A stretch of 64,000 nt of DNA from Lumbricus terrestris (GCA_949752735.1 OX457037.1:17268795-17332794); one strand, 5' to 3'. Shown: positions 38,694 to 50,657, counted from the stretch's first letter. Numbers and translations are program-made. The notes: generated by a model not told the origin, from the sequence alone.

Positions 38694-39468
38694 ATGGATC
38701 TGAAAATGAAGACCGAGAATGCTTGGAAGACTGCAACAACTACGATGATTCCAAAAACGGTGAGTATTTTAAATTTTTGTTTGCGCTTGTAAGATTTTCT
38801 CAAGTTGCTTGTTTGCAATAAGTTTATGTATCGCCACTCCATCACCTGTTTGTAATTCGTATGCTTTGAGCTGTAGCGAGAGAGAGGAAACTTTATTTGT
38901 ATCTGTTTCTGTTATAGCGAAATTCTTGTTTTCTTTGTATTTGCAGACTGATACTCATCTTTTTAAGGAGTCCATTGGGAAGAATCGCTATCTAACTGCG
39001 AGCGTTTACAAGGACGAACTGATGGTTCACATACGCGAATACGACGAGTTCAACAACCAGTCGTATCCAACTAAAAAGGGAGCATCCTTCAACAAGTCGG
39101 CATGGGCGAGATTCCTCGGCCATTTCTACGAAATGGAAAGAAACGTGGATCTGCTAAAAGCGAATCAGCCGGTCGACTATTATCAACACGTGGGAGGACG
39201 ATACTTCGTCTCCATCAACAAGGACTATAAGTGTGTGAACGTTCGACGATATTTTCTCCCTCCAAACACCACTAGAGAACGTCCTACTCGCAGCGGCATC
39301 GCTCTACGTCTGGAAGAATGGAGCAATCTTCTTCAGAAAATCCCCATCTTGCATGACCGTCTGCCCGAACTGAAAAGCGCCACATCGTGCAATGGTGTCT
39401 TAGATCACTTGAATCAGTTGGACTATCTGAACTGTAACATGTGCAATCCTTTCCAAACTAAATATTGA
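38694..39468 (+). CDS. Tandem PC4-like ssDNA-binding protein
   Basis: Exon 1 is 38694-38759 and exon 2 is 38947-39468, with an ACG|GTGAGT donor and a TTTGCAG acceptor in phase 0. The product is 195 residues. Residues about 29-92 show the transcriptional-coactivator PC4 fold signature: IGKNRYLTASVYKDELMVHI, REY, then PTKKGASFNKSAWARF. Residues about 102-163 repeat it in more divergent form (GGRYFVSINKDYKCVNVRRY, then PTRSGIALRLEEW). PC4 domains bind single-stranded DNA as dimers, so two in one chain could act like a dimer. Its position beside a protein-primed polymerase suggests a single-stranded-DNA-binding role during strand-displacement replication, which is an inference. A role in transcribing the element is the alternative. 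The frame has no defects. Confidence 0.8.
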
Positions 39469-40095
39469 CACTTACGCAAAGAGAGCATTCGAACATTATT
39501 CTAGTTTTCCGCTTGTATTCTTTTTTTTGTCATTAAATCTTTGTTTGTTGTATTAAATGACAATTAAACATTTTTCGTTGTATTTCTTATATGTTATGCA
39601 GTTGAGACGTCTTTAAGTAAGAGGAAGCAAAGTATGAGTTGAGATAGAAGTGAGAAGTTTCTTCATTGACTTTTTACATTAACTTACTACAGTCAACCAT
39701 TGTGAGGAAATCATCCAGCAGTCTACCAAACCAGTATACTCAGAAGTTCATTCACCGTGCACACATTTCAAACATACTCCAAGTCTAAACTATTAGTAAG
39801 AAAAACACAAATTCAACAGTTTGATGTCTTTTTTCCAACACAAGAGAACTTGAGCAAAAACTAATGCAAGTAGCAACAGTATCCTTTCCACTATACAACT
39901 AAAATATATGCGATGCAACCATCAAAGTCCATTCCTTTATACAATTAAACTATATACAATTGTCAATGTCCTTTCCACTATACAAGGTGTAATGAACTTT
40001 ACACTATACAAAAAACTAAAATATATACAAACAGAAATGTCCTTTAACATATACAGTAAAACATTATATACATTATACATTGTTATACAATAATT
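39469..40095. other. Intergenic region between the two convergent genes of element 2
   Basis: It holds the 3' ends of both genes. From about 39885 to 40085 loose repeats of ACTATACAA, AAACTATATACA and GTCCTTTCCACTATACAA occur. AATTAAAC and similar AT-rich signals near 39560 may serve polyadenylation of the PC4 gene. No gene is seen. Confidence 0.5.
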
Positions 40096-43000
40096 TTACT
40101 CATGCGCAGTAATGTCAGCATGGCCATAAGCTAAAGAATCTGTACAATTTATTAAGTATCTTTTATCATCATACGGCGAAAGGGCTGCTTTATTGATTTC
40201 TATGGTATGCAAGCTGTGGATCAAACTGCGTATCACGCAAAATTTAGACGTGGTAGGGACCTCTTCAAAAATACACTTCTTGTATTCGGCGTGGCGGATG
40301 ATCTTAGCTGCACAAGAACGTTTGACGCCCTTTGCAGTCTTCTTCTCTTTGCCATCTGGTAGAAGCAGGCTGTACATTTTTGCCTTCAGACCGCAAAATT
40401 CTAACACAGGAGCGCCATTTGCTTCATCTTTGAATTTACCGATAACTTTGGAATTGATTTTACTGTGTAGGAAATGGTCAGGTGGATAGTCAGAAGTGTC
40501 ATAGTCAGTCAAGTCCTGTCCCATGTCTTTGTATATGTCTTCAGTAAATACATGATAGCATAAGCTATCAGTATCTGTAAAAAGCAATTTACATCTGCCG
40601 CCGTACTTGGGGAGAATGTGGTTGTAATGAAAATCATACATCTTTAATTTAGAAATATCAAGGATGCACATGCCAGCGTACAGCGGCTTGTTAAGGTAGA
40701 CATTGGAGTTAATCAGTTTGATAATCGTCAAGTCGTCATTTACTATGCGAAACGATTGAAACGTTGGACGTGCTATAAATCGTTTCGCACTTTTGGCATT
40801 TGTTACAAGTTTAATAGATAAATGTTTACGATTATTTTGCATCGTTTTTCCATAAATTGAGTTATTCATTAGTTTAAATAAATCTTTTTCGAATGCAGAC
40901 TTGGCGACTTGACGTTTGGAGGTGTTAAATTCTATATATGTTTTTAACCAGCGACTTTGACGGAATTCCAGAATTTTATGTATTTTCTTAATTTTCATGC
41001 CCATGTTCAGGTAAAACTGTAAGTTGCGATAATGGAGAACATAGTTAGTTTTATCCTGTAGATTTGGTACGAGTTTCTCGTTATGACCAGTGACCCTATA
41101 CCCAATTTTTTCGGAAACCGACTTTGCATAGGGCGAAAGCATGTCTGGCGTAATAGAAATTTTCTCTGGAGCTAAAGGGTAGTCGTTGTGCAAGTCGTGG
41201 AGGTGGACTGGGTATTCCAGATCCACCTCCAGTAGATAGCCCAAGTCGTCATCGACCGCTTTGCTATCTATGTCAAAGTCGTCAATTTCGTCCAAGTCCA
41301 AAAATCTAAAACCTCCAGTGGGTAAGGGTTCACACATGGCATACCCGTAGAGGTTGTTACAGTCAAGGTATGTGATGTAGCTGTTGGCGAGATTTTCATC
41401 GTATCCTTGAGCTAGATACGGATTGTTGGCTTTGGCATATCTATTGCTGATCATGGATACACCTCCGCGCATGCCATTTTCAACAAATAGATATACGTCA
41501 GGGTCTGTTATGAGTTCAAGCGAAGCCTTTGTCATTTTAAGACAGGCGTCGAAGCTTAAACCGGGGCTACTGTAATAGTGTAAGGGGTCAAGCTTGTAAT
41601 ATTCAAGCGCCATTTTACGGAATGATTCAAAAACGTCAGATAATAAAAGAACGTCTGTAGTTAAATACAGGTTATGATATTCCTGTAGAGATTTCATATT
41701 GAATGTAGTCCAAATTTTGTTGGCATATTCATAGTCTGATTCAGTGATATTTTCGTCTGCGAGCCGGCTGTAAAAGGATTCTATATCTGGTAATTTGTTT
41801 TCTGTCATTCGGTCAGGAGAATCCATGTATTCGTACGGGAAAACACCTTTTCTTAATAAAAGCGAAAAATGATCTTTAAAAATTCGTCGCAAATGGATGA
41901 ACTTCGAATCATCCTCCTTCGAGAGGTTTTTGACAAGAACGTCTAGTCCACAGTTCAGAAATTGCAACGAATCTAAAAATCTCAGACCATTAATTTCGAA
42001 TGACAGAAATTTTTCCATATTTGGCGCTATAACCGTCACGTCTTGCGAATCAAATTGCTTGGTCAGATGTTTAAGAATAATGTGAGAGTCGTAACCCTTC
42101 AAGTTATGAAAAATTATTGGGATTGTAAAGTTGGGTGTTTTATGTTTCTTTGCTTTCGTAGGTTTCTTGAATTTTAGTTTGAGGTTACAATTTGAGCAGA
42201 CGGCAGCAAGAAAATTTCCGGTAATGTGGCAATGATGCCGAACTTTATTACGGCCAGTCAATTCAACATCGCAAGACGGACAGGACTTGGCGTTTGAAAA
42301 AGTAACTTGTTGCAATTTTGTTAGAGGCTTCATTTTTTCATTTTTACTTAAAATTTGATTTATTCGTTTTTGTTCCTTCTTAATATGGTCAAAAAATGTA
42401 TCCATTACAGCCGGCCCGCTGTAGACGAATGGTACTTCATTATTGTAGTCTGGGAATGAGGATACGGTAAGGCAGCAAAAGCCGCATGGGATATGGGTAT
42501 CTAATATTTTTGTACATTTTCCAACGTCGGTTTCCGATTTTGTCAAAAAGCATTCAAAGTCACTGTAAATTACGAATGGAGAAGGCATTTCATTTTGTGT
42601 ATTACTAAATTCTAATATGTTGTTATCGGGCTTTGGATACCTTACACTTTGTATGCCATGCGTACTGCACGCTGGCATGTGATCGTGTTTAAGGGCGGCA
42701 GATGTAAAACAGTGTAGGCAATATGGACAGGGAAATGTTCTCACGCCGTGAGAATTTCTACTGCTCAAGAGCGCCGACAAATTTCGAATTACTACATAGT
42801 GCCGCTTATCCATGTCGTTCAGCAGCAGCAAATTGACGATATGTTTTCTGTCTCTGTGAGGTGAGGCGTACAGTGGCGCGAAGGATTTGTCGTCTGCGTT
42901 CGAATATATGACGTTTATAGCATAATCTGGATTATTGTTTTCGAACACAGGGATCTTGTCCACTTTCATTGGGAAATCTAGCGCATCAAACTTCAGCTCA

Positions 43001-46000
43001 TTTAGAAAAGGTTTGTACTTTGTTACTCGCTCTGCATTCTTATTATGATAATGTGAAACAGCAAGGACTGAGTATAGAAAACATAGATTGTCATCGTTTT
43101 TTATATTTACAGTTGCACATTTATTTGCAATATATTTCGGCGTTGGAATAAACTGGTTTCCGCCTATAGGGTCATAAATAGCTGTACAAACTTTAAGGTG
43201 TTGAGTTCCATCGACTTTCCAGCCAGATCCCTCGCTCGTGAAGACGTCGATGAGCTCGTCGAAACGGGTCACCGCGTCTTGCATTTGCGAGGTGATCTGG
43301 TTCGGATACGTCAGGATGGCCGATTCCGACTTGAAATAACCTATCGTGTTGTTGTCGCCTTCTGTGGAACTGCGGACGAACTTCACGTCCAGCGCCAGAA
43401 ACCATTTGACGGGGCTGAAACAAATTTATTCCTTGATTGTATTTTCAGAAATTTCACTTTTAAGAAAAGCAGAGTGAATCAAATATTAACAGCCAAAAGA
43501 TTTTTCTATTATTAAAACAGCTGAGACATAGAATTTTTGATAACGTGTCTAAGATTTCTACTATAACATTTTTACAAAGGTACTCACCCTTCATCTCTTA
43601 GGACTCGCTCCAAGTTCTCCGCAATATCGGTACCATGATGAACGAGAAGAGAATGGATATCATTTGTGGCTGGGTTGATGGCCAAATCGGCCTCCATAAA
43701 CGTGTTCTGTACCGATACGCGGAGATTCGGGTTGGCCTCCCTTTTCAAGCAGGTGATGCATGAATCGTGTCCGGTCCGGAAGAAGCGATGTTGACGCCTC
43801 GTCACACATCGAGGACATTCGCGGAAGCTGGTGCACGATTCGCACAAACCATTGACATCCAGATTGACCTTTTTGAAGCTGCCACAGCTACGACATTTTC
43901 CTGAAACAGATTGAAAAGAAATTCGTCTTGTAATATTCATCGACAAAGACTGAATTCGTACTATTACTTCACATTCTTGTTTTCTTTCAATTTCGAAATG
44001 AAACAAATTATTTCTATCTGTATATGTAAACCTGCATCATATACTGCTTGCGAAAATAAAAGAGCTGCTTACGAGATTGTCTTCCATCTGTGTGGCCTTC
44101 ATCAAGATTGGTAGGAACGCCAGCACCAACAGTACGCGAACGGCTTCCGTTCGATGTACCTTCGACAAGATTGGAAGGAACGTCAGCACCAACAGTATGC
44201 GAACGACTACCATTCGACGTGCCTTCGCCAAGGATGTCAGCATCTGAAAGTTATCATTTATCCGTTTAGAAATTTGTTATGAAAGAATATACAGAGGGCG
44301 AATGATGAATGTTGTTTCTTAAACTGCTGAGAAAATAAGTAAGTTTATCTCATGTTTACTTGAAATTACTCACGTAATTTTTTCGGAGATGCATCCTCTT
44401 CTTCATGTAATGGATCAGCTTTCCGCTTCTTCACTGTAAAGATAGCAAACATTGGATTTAAAATAAGCGAAAGATCTAAAAATCTTTCTCTGTATAAATA
44501 TATTGAAGTCAAATATGTGATGGATAGTAATAATATGCAACTCAACACACCTAGTGCTTTTCCACGTTCCAGTCTCCGTGCCTCCTTTTGTTCGGCTTCG
44601 TTTGCGTGCTGCATCAACTCATTATCTGACAGCGATACGTCTAAAAAAGATAAAATAGTTTACTTATAACAAATGTGAAACGAATAGATTATACACATTC
44701 TCATTAGCAATAACCCAAAACAAAAAGCTAAAAAAGGAAACTATTTTATTATTATTGCACGATAGAAAAGATCGAAACATATCCAAAATACCTAGGACTT
44801 GTTCAAGTTCCGCTTTCTCGCTGCTGACTGCGATCCGAAAAAGCTCATCATCCGATGAATCGGTGGACATCCAAACTGAAAAAAAGATAAAGAAGGTTTC
44901 AATTCTTTCGTATTATAATCAAAGACACCTCTTATTAGTTACCTAAATATTTCAGCAGTAAGCTTTTTCTTAAGAGTGTGGTATAAGTTACTAGTAAGCT
45001 TCTTTCTAAGAGTGTAGAATGTAAAGCGAAGATGAAATTAAAATACCTTGTTCTTTTCGCTGTTCGTACGTTTCTGTTTGTTGACGCTCAGCAGATGCTG
45101 TAATTCGGAACAGTTCATCGTCCGATGAATCAGTGGTCATCCAAACTGAAAAAAAGATAAAGAAGGTTTCAATTCTTTCGTATTATAATCAAAGACAACT
45201 CTTATTAGTTACCTAAATATTTCAGCAGTAAGCTTTTTCTTAAGAGTGTGGTATAAGTTACTATTAAGCTTCTTTCTAAGAGTGTAGAATGTAAAGCGAA
45301 GATGAAATTAAAATACCTTGTTCTTTTCGCTGTTCGTACGTTTCTCTTTGTTGGCGCTCAGCAGATGCTGTAATTCGGAACAGTTCATCGTCCGATGAAT
45401 CTGTGGTCATCCAAACTACAAACGGTAAAACGCAATGCCTATAGTAAACTATAATATATTTTAGGTTGTGCATATATAATTATATATATAATATATATTT
45501 ATAATATATATTTTAAAATGTGCATATAAAATTATAATATATATATATTTATAATATATATATAATATATATTTATAACATATATTTTAAAATCTACATA
45601 TAAAATTATAATATTTATATATTTATAATATATATATAATATATATATATATTTATAATATATATTTTAAAATGTGCATATAAAATTATAATATATATAT
45701 TTATAGTATATATATATATATAATATATATATTTATAACATATATTTTAAAATGTGCATATAAAATTATAATATATATTTATAATATTTATATATAATAT
45801 ATATATATTTATAACATATATTTTAAAATGTGCAAATAAAATTATAATTATAATATATATACAATATATATTTTATGATGTGCATATATATATATATAAT
45901 ATATATTTTAAAGTGTACATATATTTATAATATATATACAATATACTGTAGTGTGGTCCTTAGCTCCATGTAAAAATATTTTTTGAAGAATTTTAAACGA

Positions 46001-48935
46001 GGCACCCTCCTAACATACCTTTAGGTTAAAAAATATTAACACCGAAAATTTTGGCAGATTTTTTTAAGTTTTAGGGGTCGCTACCGGATGTAACGTATGT
46101 CAATGTAAAGACACAGGCGAAACGTGTAATATCGAATATTGTATACTATTACTAGTGTGCATGTATGGTTGAATGCACAAATTGAAATAAATTCTGGTGG
46201 GCAATGGACCGTGCTGGATGTGGGCTAGTGGCCTGTGGAATGGTTTACTATTTTGGACAAAACGCATACGCCGACATAGAAATGTTTTTTCCAGTTTAAT
46301 GTTTCCATTATTGCATCAGTCTTTTGTGACGATAGGTACCGTATATATTTCTTTACAACCAATATAGCAGACTCTGCATCTGATCCTCATTATTTGTTTG
46401 AAGCTTGTTATACTTGTTCATGAGTGCCACTCCACGCTTTGTAATGTCATTCACAACTTTCACTGAGCTCGCAGTAGCCTAATCTAACTTGAAGTTCTTG
46501 TCGTTTGACCATGTATATCAACGTCTTGTTGGAGAAAACTTGAAAAATATCGAGTTTTTCATGACAAAATCTTCCAATTGCATTGAGCTTATTACAGCAG
46601 GGTCCAAGGTTCTTCCTTGTAGTGGATGTTCGATCCAAGTTTTGTCCAGAGTAGTAACCATTTGGCGCTTGGTATAAATGGAAGCCCCATAGGGCCCATA
46701 AATCAAAGAATGCAAAAGCCACCAATTCCTCTGAAAGATACCAAGGGTCACCCAAACAATTCTTCATTGCAACGTCTTCCTGTATTTTGTCAATGTCCTT
46801 AAGATCCACACTCTACAGGTCAAGTCGAGGAGTATAGATGGTGCATACTGTGCTTGAAACCAGACTTTGACGTATAGCAGGCAGATGTCAGCTATACCCT
46901 TTATTCTCTTCTTGTTGACTTGAATTATTTCTTGAACATCCGTATCTTAACACTGTAAATGCTCTTGCCGATCAACCTCGCTCTGTGCAGCCCATGACAG
47001 CTGAAAAATCATTACGTCCTTACCCTTCGGTGAACCAAGAGAAAACATAGCCACTGCCTCCAACTTAATTTAGGCCTATGTGATAGCGACATGCACTCTG
47101 CAACAAATCCTTGTCCAGCTTCTGTTCCAACAGGATGCAGGCACCATTTCTCTGATGTGGTGTCAAAGCACATAGATTTGATTTGATCAGTAATGCCCCA
47201 AGCCACAACCGCTTCATTCACTGCAGACACTGAAGATTTTCTTGTCCCGATGATAACTTCTGTAAACCAAGGATCTGGTCGACACCCACTCTAGAAACGA
47301 GGACATGAAGACAGTCTACTATTTCTTTACTGCAGTCTGCAGATGTCTTCCAACAACTTTCCATCCCAGTGAATTAGTAGAAGAACTTCTGGTTGGAATT
47401 CAGCTTTCATGTTCTCATAAATGTTTTGCCGATTCTTCATTCGCTGCTTAAGGATTGAAAAACAATTGAGATTGAACTCTGCGGGATCACTGCCAAGACA
47501 TTGTAGTGCGAAAGAGAGTAGGCCTACAAGTGTTGCATTTCTGTTACTCACTGTCGCCGTGGCATTGTCAAGACTTAGGCTTATTGCCAACTTTGTGTTC
47601 TCTTTGACAATAGCGAAATTATGCAATATACACGGGGGAAAAAATGAAGCGAAATCCGCCAAAAGATGCAATGGCTGTGAATGCATTATAGAAACATGTC
47701 ACTAAAATAAGTAAGTAGTTGGCAATCATGATGACGGAGATGTTAATAAATATGTGAGTAGTTGTCTATAAAATTCTATCATAGCGATTAACATGGTTGG
47801 AAAGCATATTAATGGAAATTACGCATAGTGGACCACAAAGCCCAGATTAATTCTAACCTTGAACTTTAACCTCTGGTAGCGACCCCCAAATGTCCTCAGA
47901 TTCTCTCCAAAATTTTTCACAATTTTTTTCTCATCAATAGAAACCAACTTAGAGGGTGCCCCGTTATAAAATCAAACTTTTAAAAATAAGGACCACCCTA
48001 ATATACTGTGTATATAAAATTATATACAATATATTTTATTCAATGCATATAATATTATATAACTTATACTATGTATGTATTTATTTTATGTTGTGCATAT
48101 ATATTATTATAGATACAATATATATCTTTATACGTTGTATTTATAACTTCTATATACATTATATAAATTTTACAGTACATATATAATATATACAACTTAT
48201 ATAAATTTTATATGCTGTATATATATATAATGATATGTATGTATTATTTATCTGTTTCTTAATCGCTCAGGTAATTCCTCAGTTAAAATGTCACATTAAT
48301 TTTTTAAATACCATTTTCCTTCACAGCTTCTGTCGGCGCCAGCTGAAGGACGAAATCAGCAAGACTATCCTCTATAGGCCCCCATATAGCGTCCAGGGCC
48401 TTTAACTGAGAATTTGTTATTTCATCGCCAACTACAAGATAAAAATAAATAAGAATAAGCTATACTCTATAGACCTGCTACTTTCAACAGTGATTCAGTT
48501 TTACATCATCCAAGATATAAGCTATAAAATATATATAATTTATTTTATAATGTATATATATATTTATAATATATTTTCGCGCAGTGCGTTTGCAGACGAT
48601 TCAATATAGTATATATATGTATATAGTATATAAATCCTTACTTATATGTAGTGTGAATATTATAGATCTATTATATTACAAACATATACCATAATCAATT
48701 GTGAATTAGTTTTGTAACACTCACAAACATCCATAATAGTAGCCTTCTGTAGACGTTCGATGAAGAAAGAATTCGAAGCAACGTCGATCGCTGTTGAAGA
48801 AGTAGAACGGCTTGGCTGTAGGAGAACACGATTGATGAAGAAGAAGAATCTCATCTGTAGACCCGAAATCGATTGAAAAAAGCGATGCAACCGCTCACTT
48901 TTTATACCAAGCGTAGCGCAATAACACATGTACAC
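40096..48935 (-). CDS. Protein-primed-type family B DNA polymerase (multi-exon)
   Basis: Exons, minus strand: 48935-48725 (start uncertain), 48431-48312, 45415-45317, 45145-45047, 44875-44792, 44640-44551, 44433-44374, 44243-44073, 43900-43588 and 43414-40096. All have GT-AG borders and compatible phases, giving about 1,521 codons. The N-terminal exons encode acidic SSDDELFRI-type repeats, an NLS-like KKRK, a Gly/Ser repeat linker and a four-CxxC zinc domain. Numbering the last exon from GTG at 43386, it carries CFLYSVL (102-108), a CxxC/H finger (220-240), Exo I SDFECF (275-280), an HNH-like C/H cluster (369-400), Exo II HNLKGYD (427-433), Exo III YLTTD (574-578), Pol A YLDCNNLYGY (673-682), Pol B NNSIYGK (841-847), Pol C TDTDSL (937-942) and KAKMY (1001-1005). 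All key catalytic residues are present and the frame is open. It should replicate the linear element from a protein primer. Confidence 0.88.
44877..45414 (-). repeat. Tandem duplication of a polymerase exon with its intron
   Basis: Two units of about 268-270 bp (44877-45146 and 45147-45414) are nearly identical, including intron sequence. Each contains a 99-bp symmetric phase-1 exon encoding WMTTDSSDDELFRITASAER. The exon at 44875-44792 is an older relative, and 44640-44551 (SDNELMQHANEAEQ) perhaps a still older one. Confidence 0.85.
45474..45948. repeat. AT-rich (TATA)n array in a polymerase intron
   Basis: Irregular units of about 75-90 bp built from TATAATATATA and TATTTTAAAATGTGCATATA recur. 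The array continues at 48009 on the other side of the hAT-like insertion, so it was split by it. Confidence 0.9.
45949..48000 (-). mobile_element. hAT-like DNA transposon nested in the polymerase intron
   Basis: The ends TAGTGTGGTCCTTA (left) and TAGGGTGGTCCTTA (right, minus strand) are inverted repeats. The 8-bp duplications ATATACTG at 45941-45948 and 48001-48008 are identical. TA-G-starting ends plus 8-bp duplications fit hAT. Its decayed transposase is listed separately. Because it lies in an intron, it need not have inactivated the polymerase gene. Confidence 0.88.
46440..47690 (-). pseudogene. Broken transposase of the nested hAT-like element
   Basis: Consecutive minus-strand frames, separated by stops and frameshifts, include ILKQRMKNRQNIYENMKAEF and LIHWDGKLLEDI (about 47440-47330), NEAVVAWGITDQIKSMCFDT (about 47220-47150) and LSEELVAFAFFDL (about 46730-46690). 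I recognise the HWDGKLL and CFDTT segments from transposase-like hypothetical proteins of invertebrates. The superfamily rests on the ends and duplication, not on the protein. Confidence 0.6.
48009..48311. repeat. AT-rich array, right part, in a polymerase intron
   Basis: Continuation of the TATATAA-rich intron array split by the nested transposon. It ends shortly before the exon at 48312-48431. Confidence 0.8.
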
Positions 48936-50508
48936 CTCGCTGTTAGATTATAATCATACGCGCTTATGTAATTATACAAATGTGTGACGGATTATTTTCT
49001 TTCCCTGCCCACGAGTTGACGGAACTATTTTTTCTTAAAATCTCGAAAGTTCTACGGCTTTCTGGAAGCATAATCTATAGCGATCCTTCTGGAGAGGGTG
49101 ACATCATCCACGGCCAAAAATTACAATAGCCGCGCGTCGGCCTTAATTATATGTGCATGCATGGACACACGCACGCCGACACACGCACGGCGACAGCCAG
49201 ACGCCCGTGCAAGCGTACAAATGCAAATTATCGAATCTTCTGGAACCAACAGACTTTGTTAGCATATAGCGACGAGTGTGTTTGAATTTTTGTCAGCTTG
49301 TATACAGCAAACTAGCCCCTCTGCTGTTGGGTGCCAGTCCCAAGACGTCTTAAATGGAGAGGGCCATCCCCAGTTGGAATATAGTTGACGTTTGTTCTTT
49401 AGCCGCAACAGTTCGCATGACTGTTTAAAGGAGGTGACTTTACAAATTTTCAAATACACCTTAACATTTAAATGATTATGTGTACGGCATTATACACGAC
49501 AGCAGCCGTTGGAGTGGTATGTCATTAATTATCTCTTCGTCTCCTCTGCAAGACAAACATAATGGACGTTGTGCATGCACTGTAAAGAGCATTAAGCCAC
49601 AACAATGAATCTTCTAGAGAATTCTATCCTTAGGGCAATCCAGTATTGTTAAGGACTGGCCTTTGTATAAGGCACGCGTGATCGGTCCATTGTTAACACA
49701 ATGGTCATACGCAGCGTCCGTCAGATGCCGGAGGGCACAGAGGTCGGCTTTGTCAGACGCGTGTTCCGTCACGCTGGGTGGTTTCTGGTGTCGCTGTTCC
49801 GATGCTCTGCGCAAACTCCGATATTCAGCGAGTATACGCTCGCGCCCTTACTCTAAACTTCTATATGTTCCAAATTTTACCCTTATATCTCCAATACGCT
49901 TATTAGATGCGCCTTGCGTAGAAAGGTCTGTCTGTCGCTCTGCCAGTGCAATTCCTGCATAATCGAGGAGGGTGCCGTAAATGTTTCCTCTTTTTAAGAT
50001 GCAGCGCTGAATAAATTTTAAGAAACGCCGCTGCTGATTGTATTGATTTATTGCTTATGACAATTGTGAATAAAAGATTATGTAGCGCATATAGAATGAA
50101 CTATGTGAGTGAAGATGGTCAATTCTTAGCTCTTTTTAAAATTAATGTGAGACGAGGACGGTTGGATTGATAGCGATCTCACGTGCATAATGAGAGTCAC
50201 ATCTACAAAGGACAATAGTCAGCATGCAAATAGGCAAAGCGTGATAGCATCTAGGTATGCACACAGACAGACACAAACATGCACAAAGACAGACAGACAT
50301 ACAGGCAGACATACAAACAGATACTGGAACCTTCCAGAAAGTTCTCGTAGATGACGTCACAACATGAATATTAATTAGGTATGTCATTAAAGGCTGCTTA
50401 TAGTCAGTTAGGTATACACACAGACAGGCACAAACATGCACAAAGACAGACAGACATACAAGCAGACATACAAACAGATACTGGAACTTTCCAGAAAGTT
50501 CTCGTAGA
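48936..50508. other. Right subterminal region of element 2
   Basis: No gene is recognised. It should hold the promoter of the polymerase gene. Near 49328-49372 and again outside the element near 51175-51215 a GTGCCAGTCCCAAG motif recurs, probably non-LTR debris. At 49600-50040 a LINE-like 3' part ends with GCAGCGCTGAATAAATTTTA. A block of about 127 bp at 50252-50378 is directly repeated at 50409-50535. It contains ACACAAACATGCACAAAGAC and TTCCAGAAAGTTCTCGTAGA. Confidence 0.5.
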
Positions 50509-50651
50509 TGACGTCACAGCATGAATATTAATTAGGGGCGGAGCTTGCCATTGTCTGTCCTCTGCATACTAATGAGCTCACCCAGTCTAATGGCGGATAT
50601 GAGCTCACTCAGTGACGTCACTGAGCTCATATCCGCCATTAGACAACTACT
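50509..50651. repeat. Right terminal inverted repeat of element 2
   Basis: Inverted copy of 38054-38196 in exact register (positions sum to 88705), including the internal 23-bp stem and both TGACGTCA octamers. Confidence 0.92.
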
Positions 50652-50657
50652 AATGTC

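Larger units (their letters stand above)
38054..50651. mobile_element. Element 2: Polinton-like element with DNA polymerase and tandem-PC4 genes
   Basis: The 12,598-bp element begins AGTAGTTGTC and ends with its inverse complement. The 6-bp duplications AATGTC at 38048-38053 and 50652-50657 are identical. The terminal inverted repeats (38054-38196 and 50509-50651) look identical over about 143 bp. Inside are a plus-strand tandem-PC4 gene and a minus-strand protein-primed family B polymerase gene, facing each other tail to tail. Terminal AG, 6-bp duplication and this polymerase class fit Polintons/Mavericks. I found no integrase, packaging ATPase, protease or capsid frame, which canonical Polintons (usually 15-20 kb) have. 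A hAT-like element (45949-48000) and LINE debris (near 49600-50040) are later insertions. Confidence 0.9.

Noticed and set aside
40096..43386. Treating the polymerase as a single-exon gene starting at 43386
   Set aside because: The codon there is GTG, and the frame continues upstream to a TTTCAG acceptor at 43415, which joins in phase to the zinc-domain exon at 43588-43900.
43198..43515. Plus-strand frame opposite the polymerase
   Set aside because: It is the antisense of the polymerase exon and its splice acceptor.
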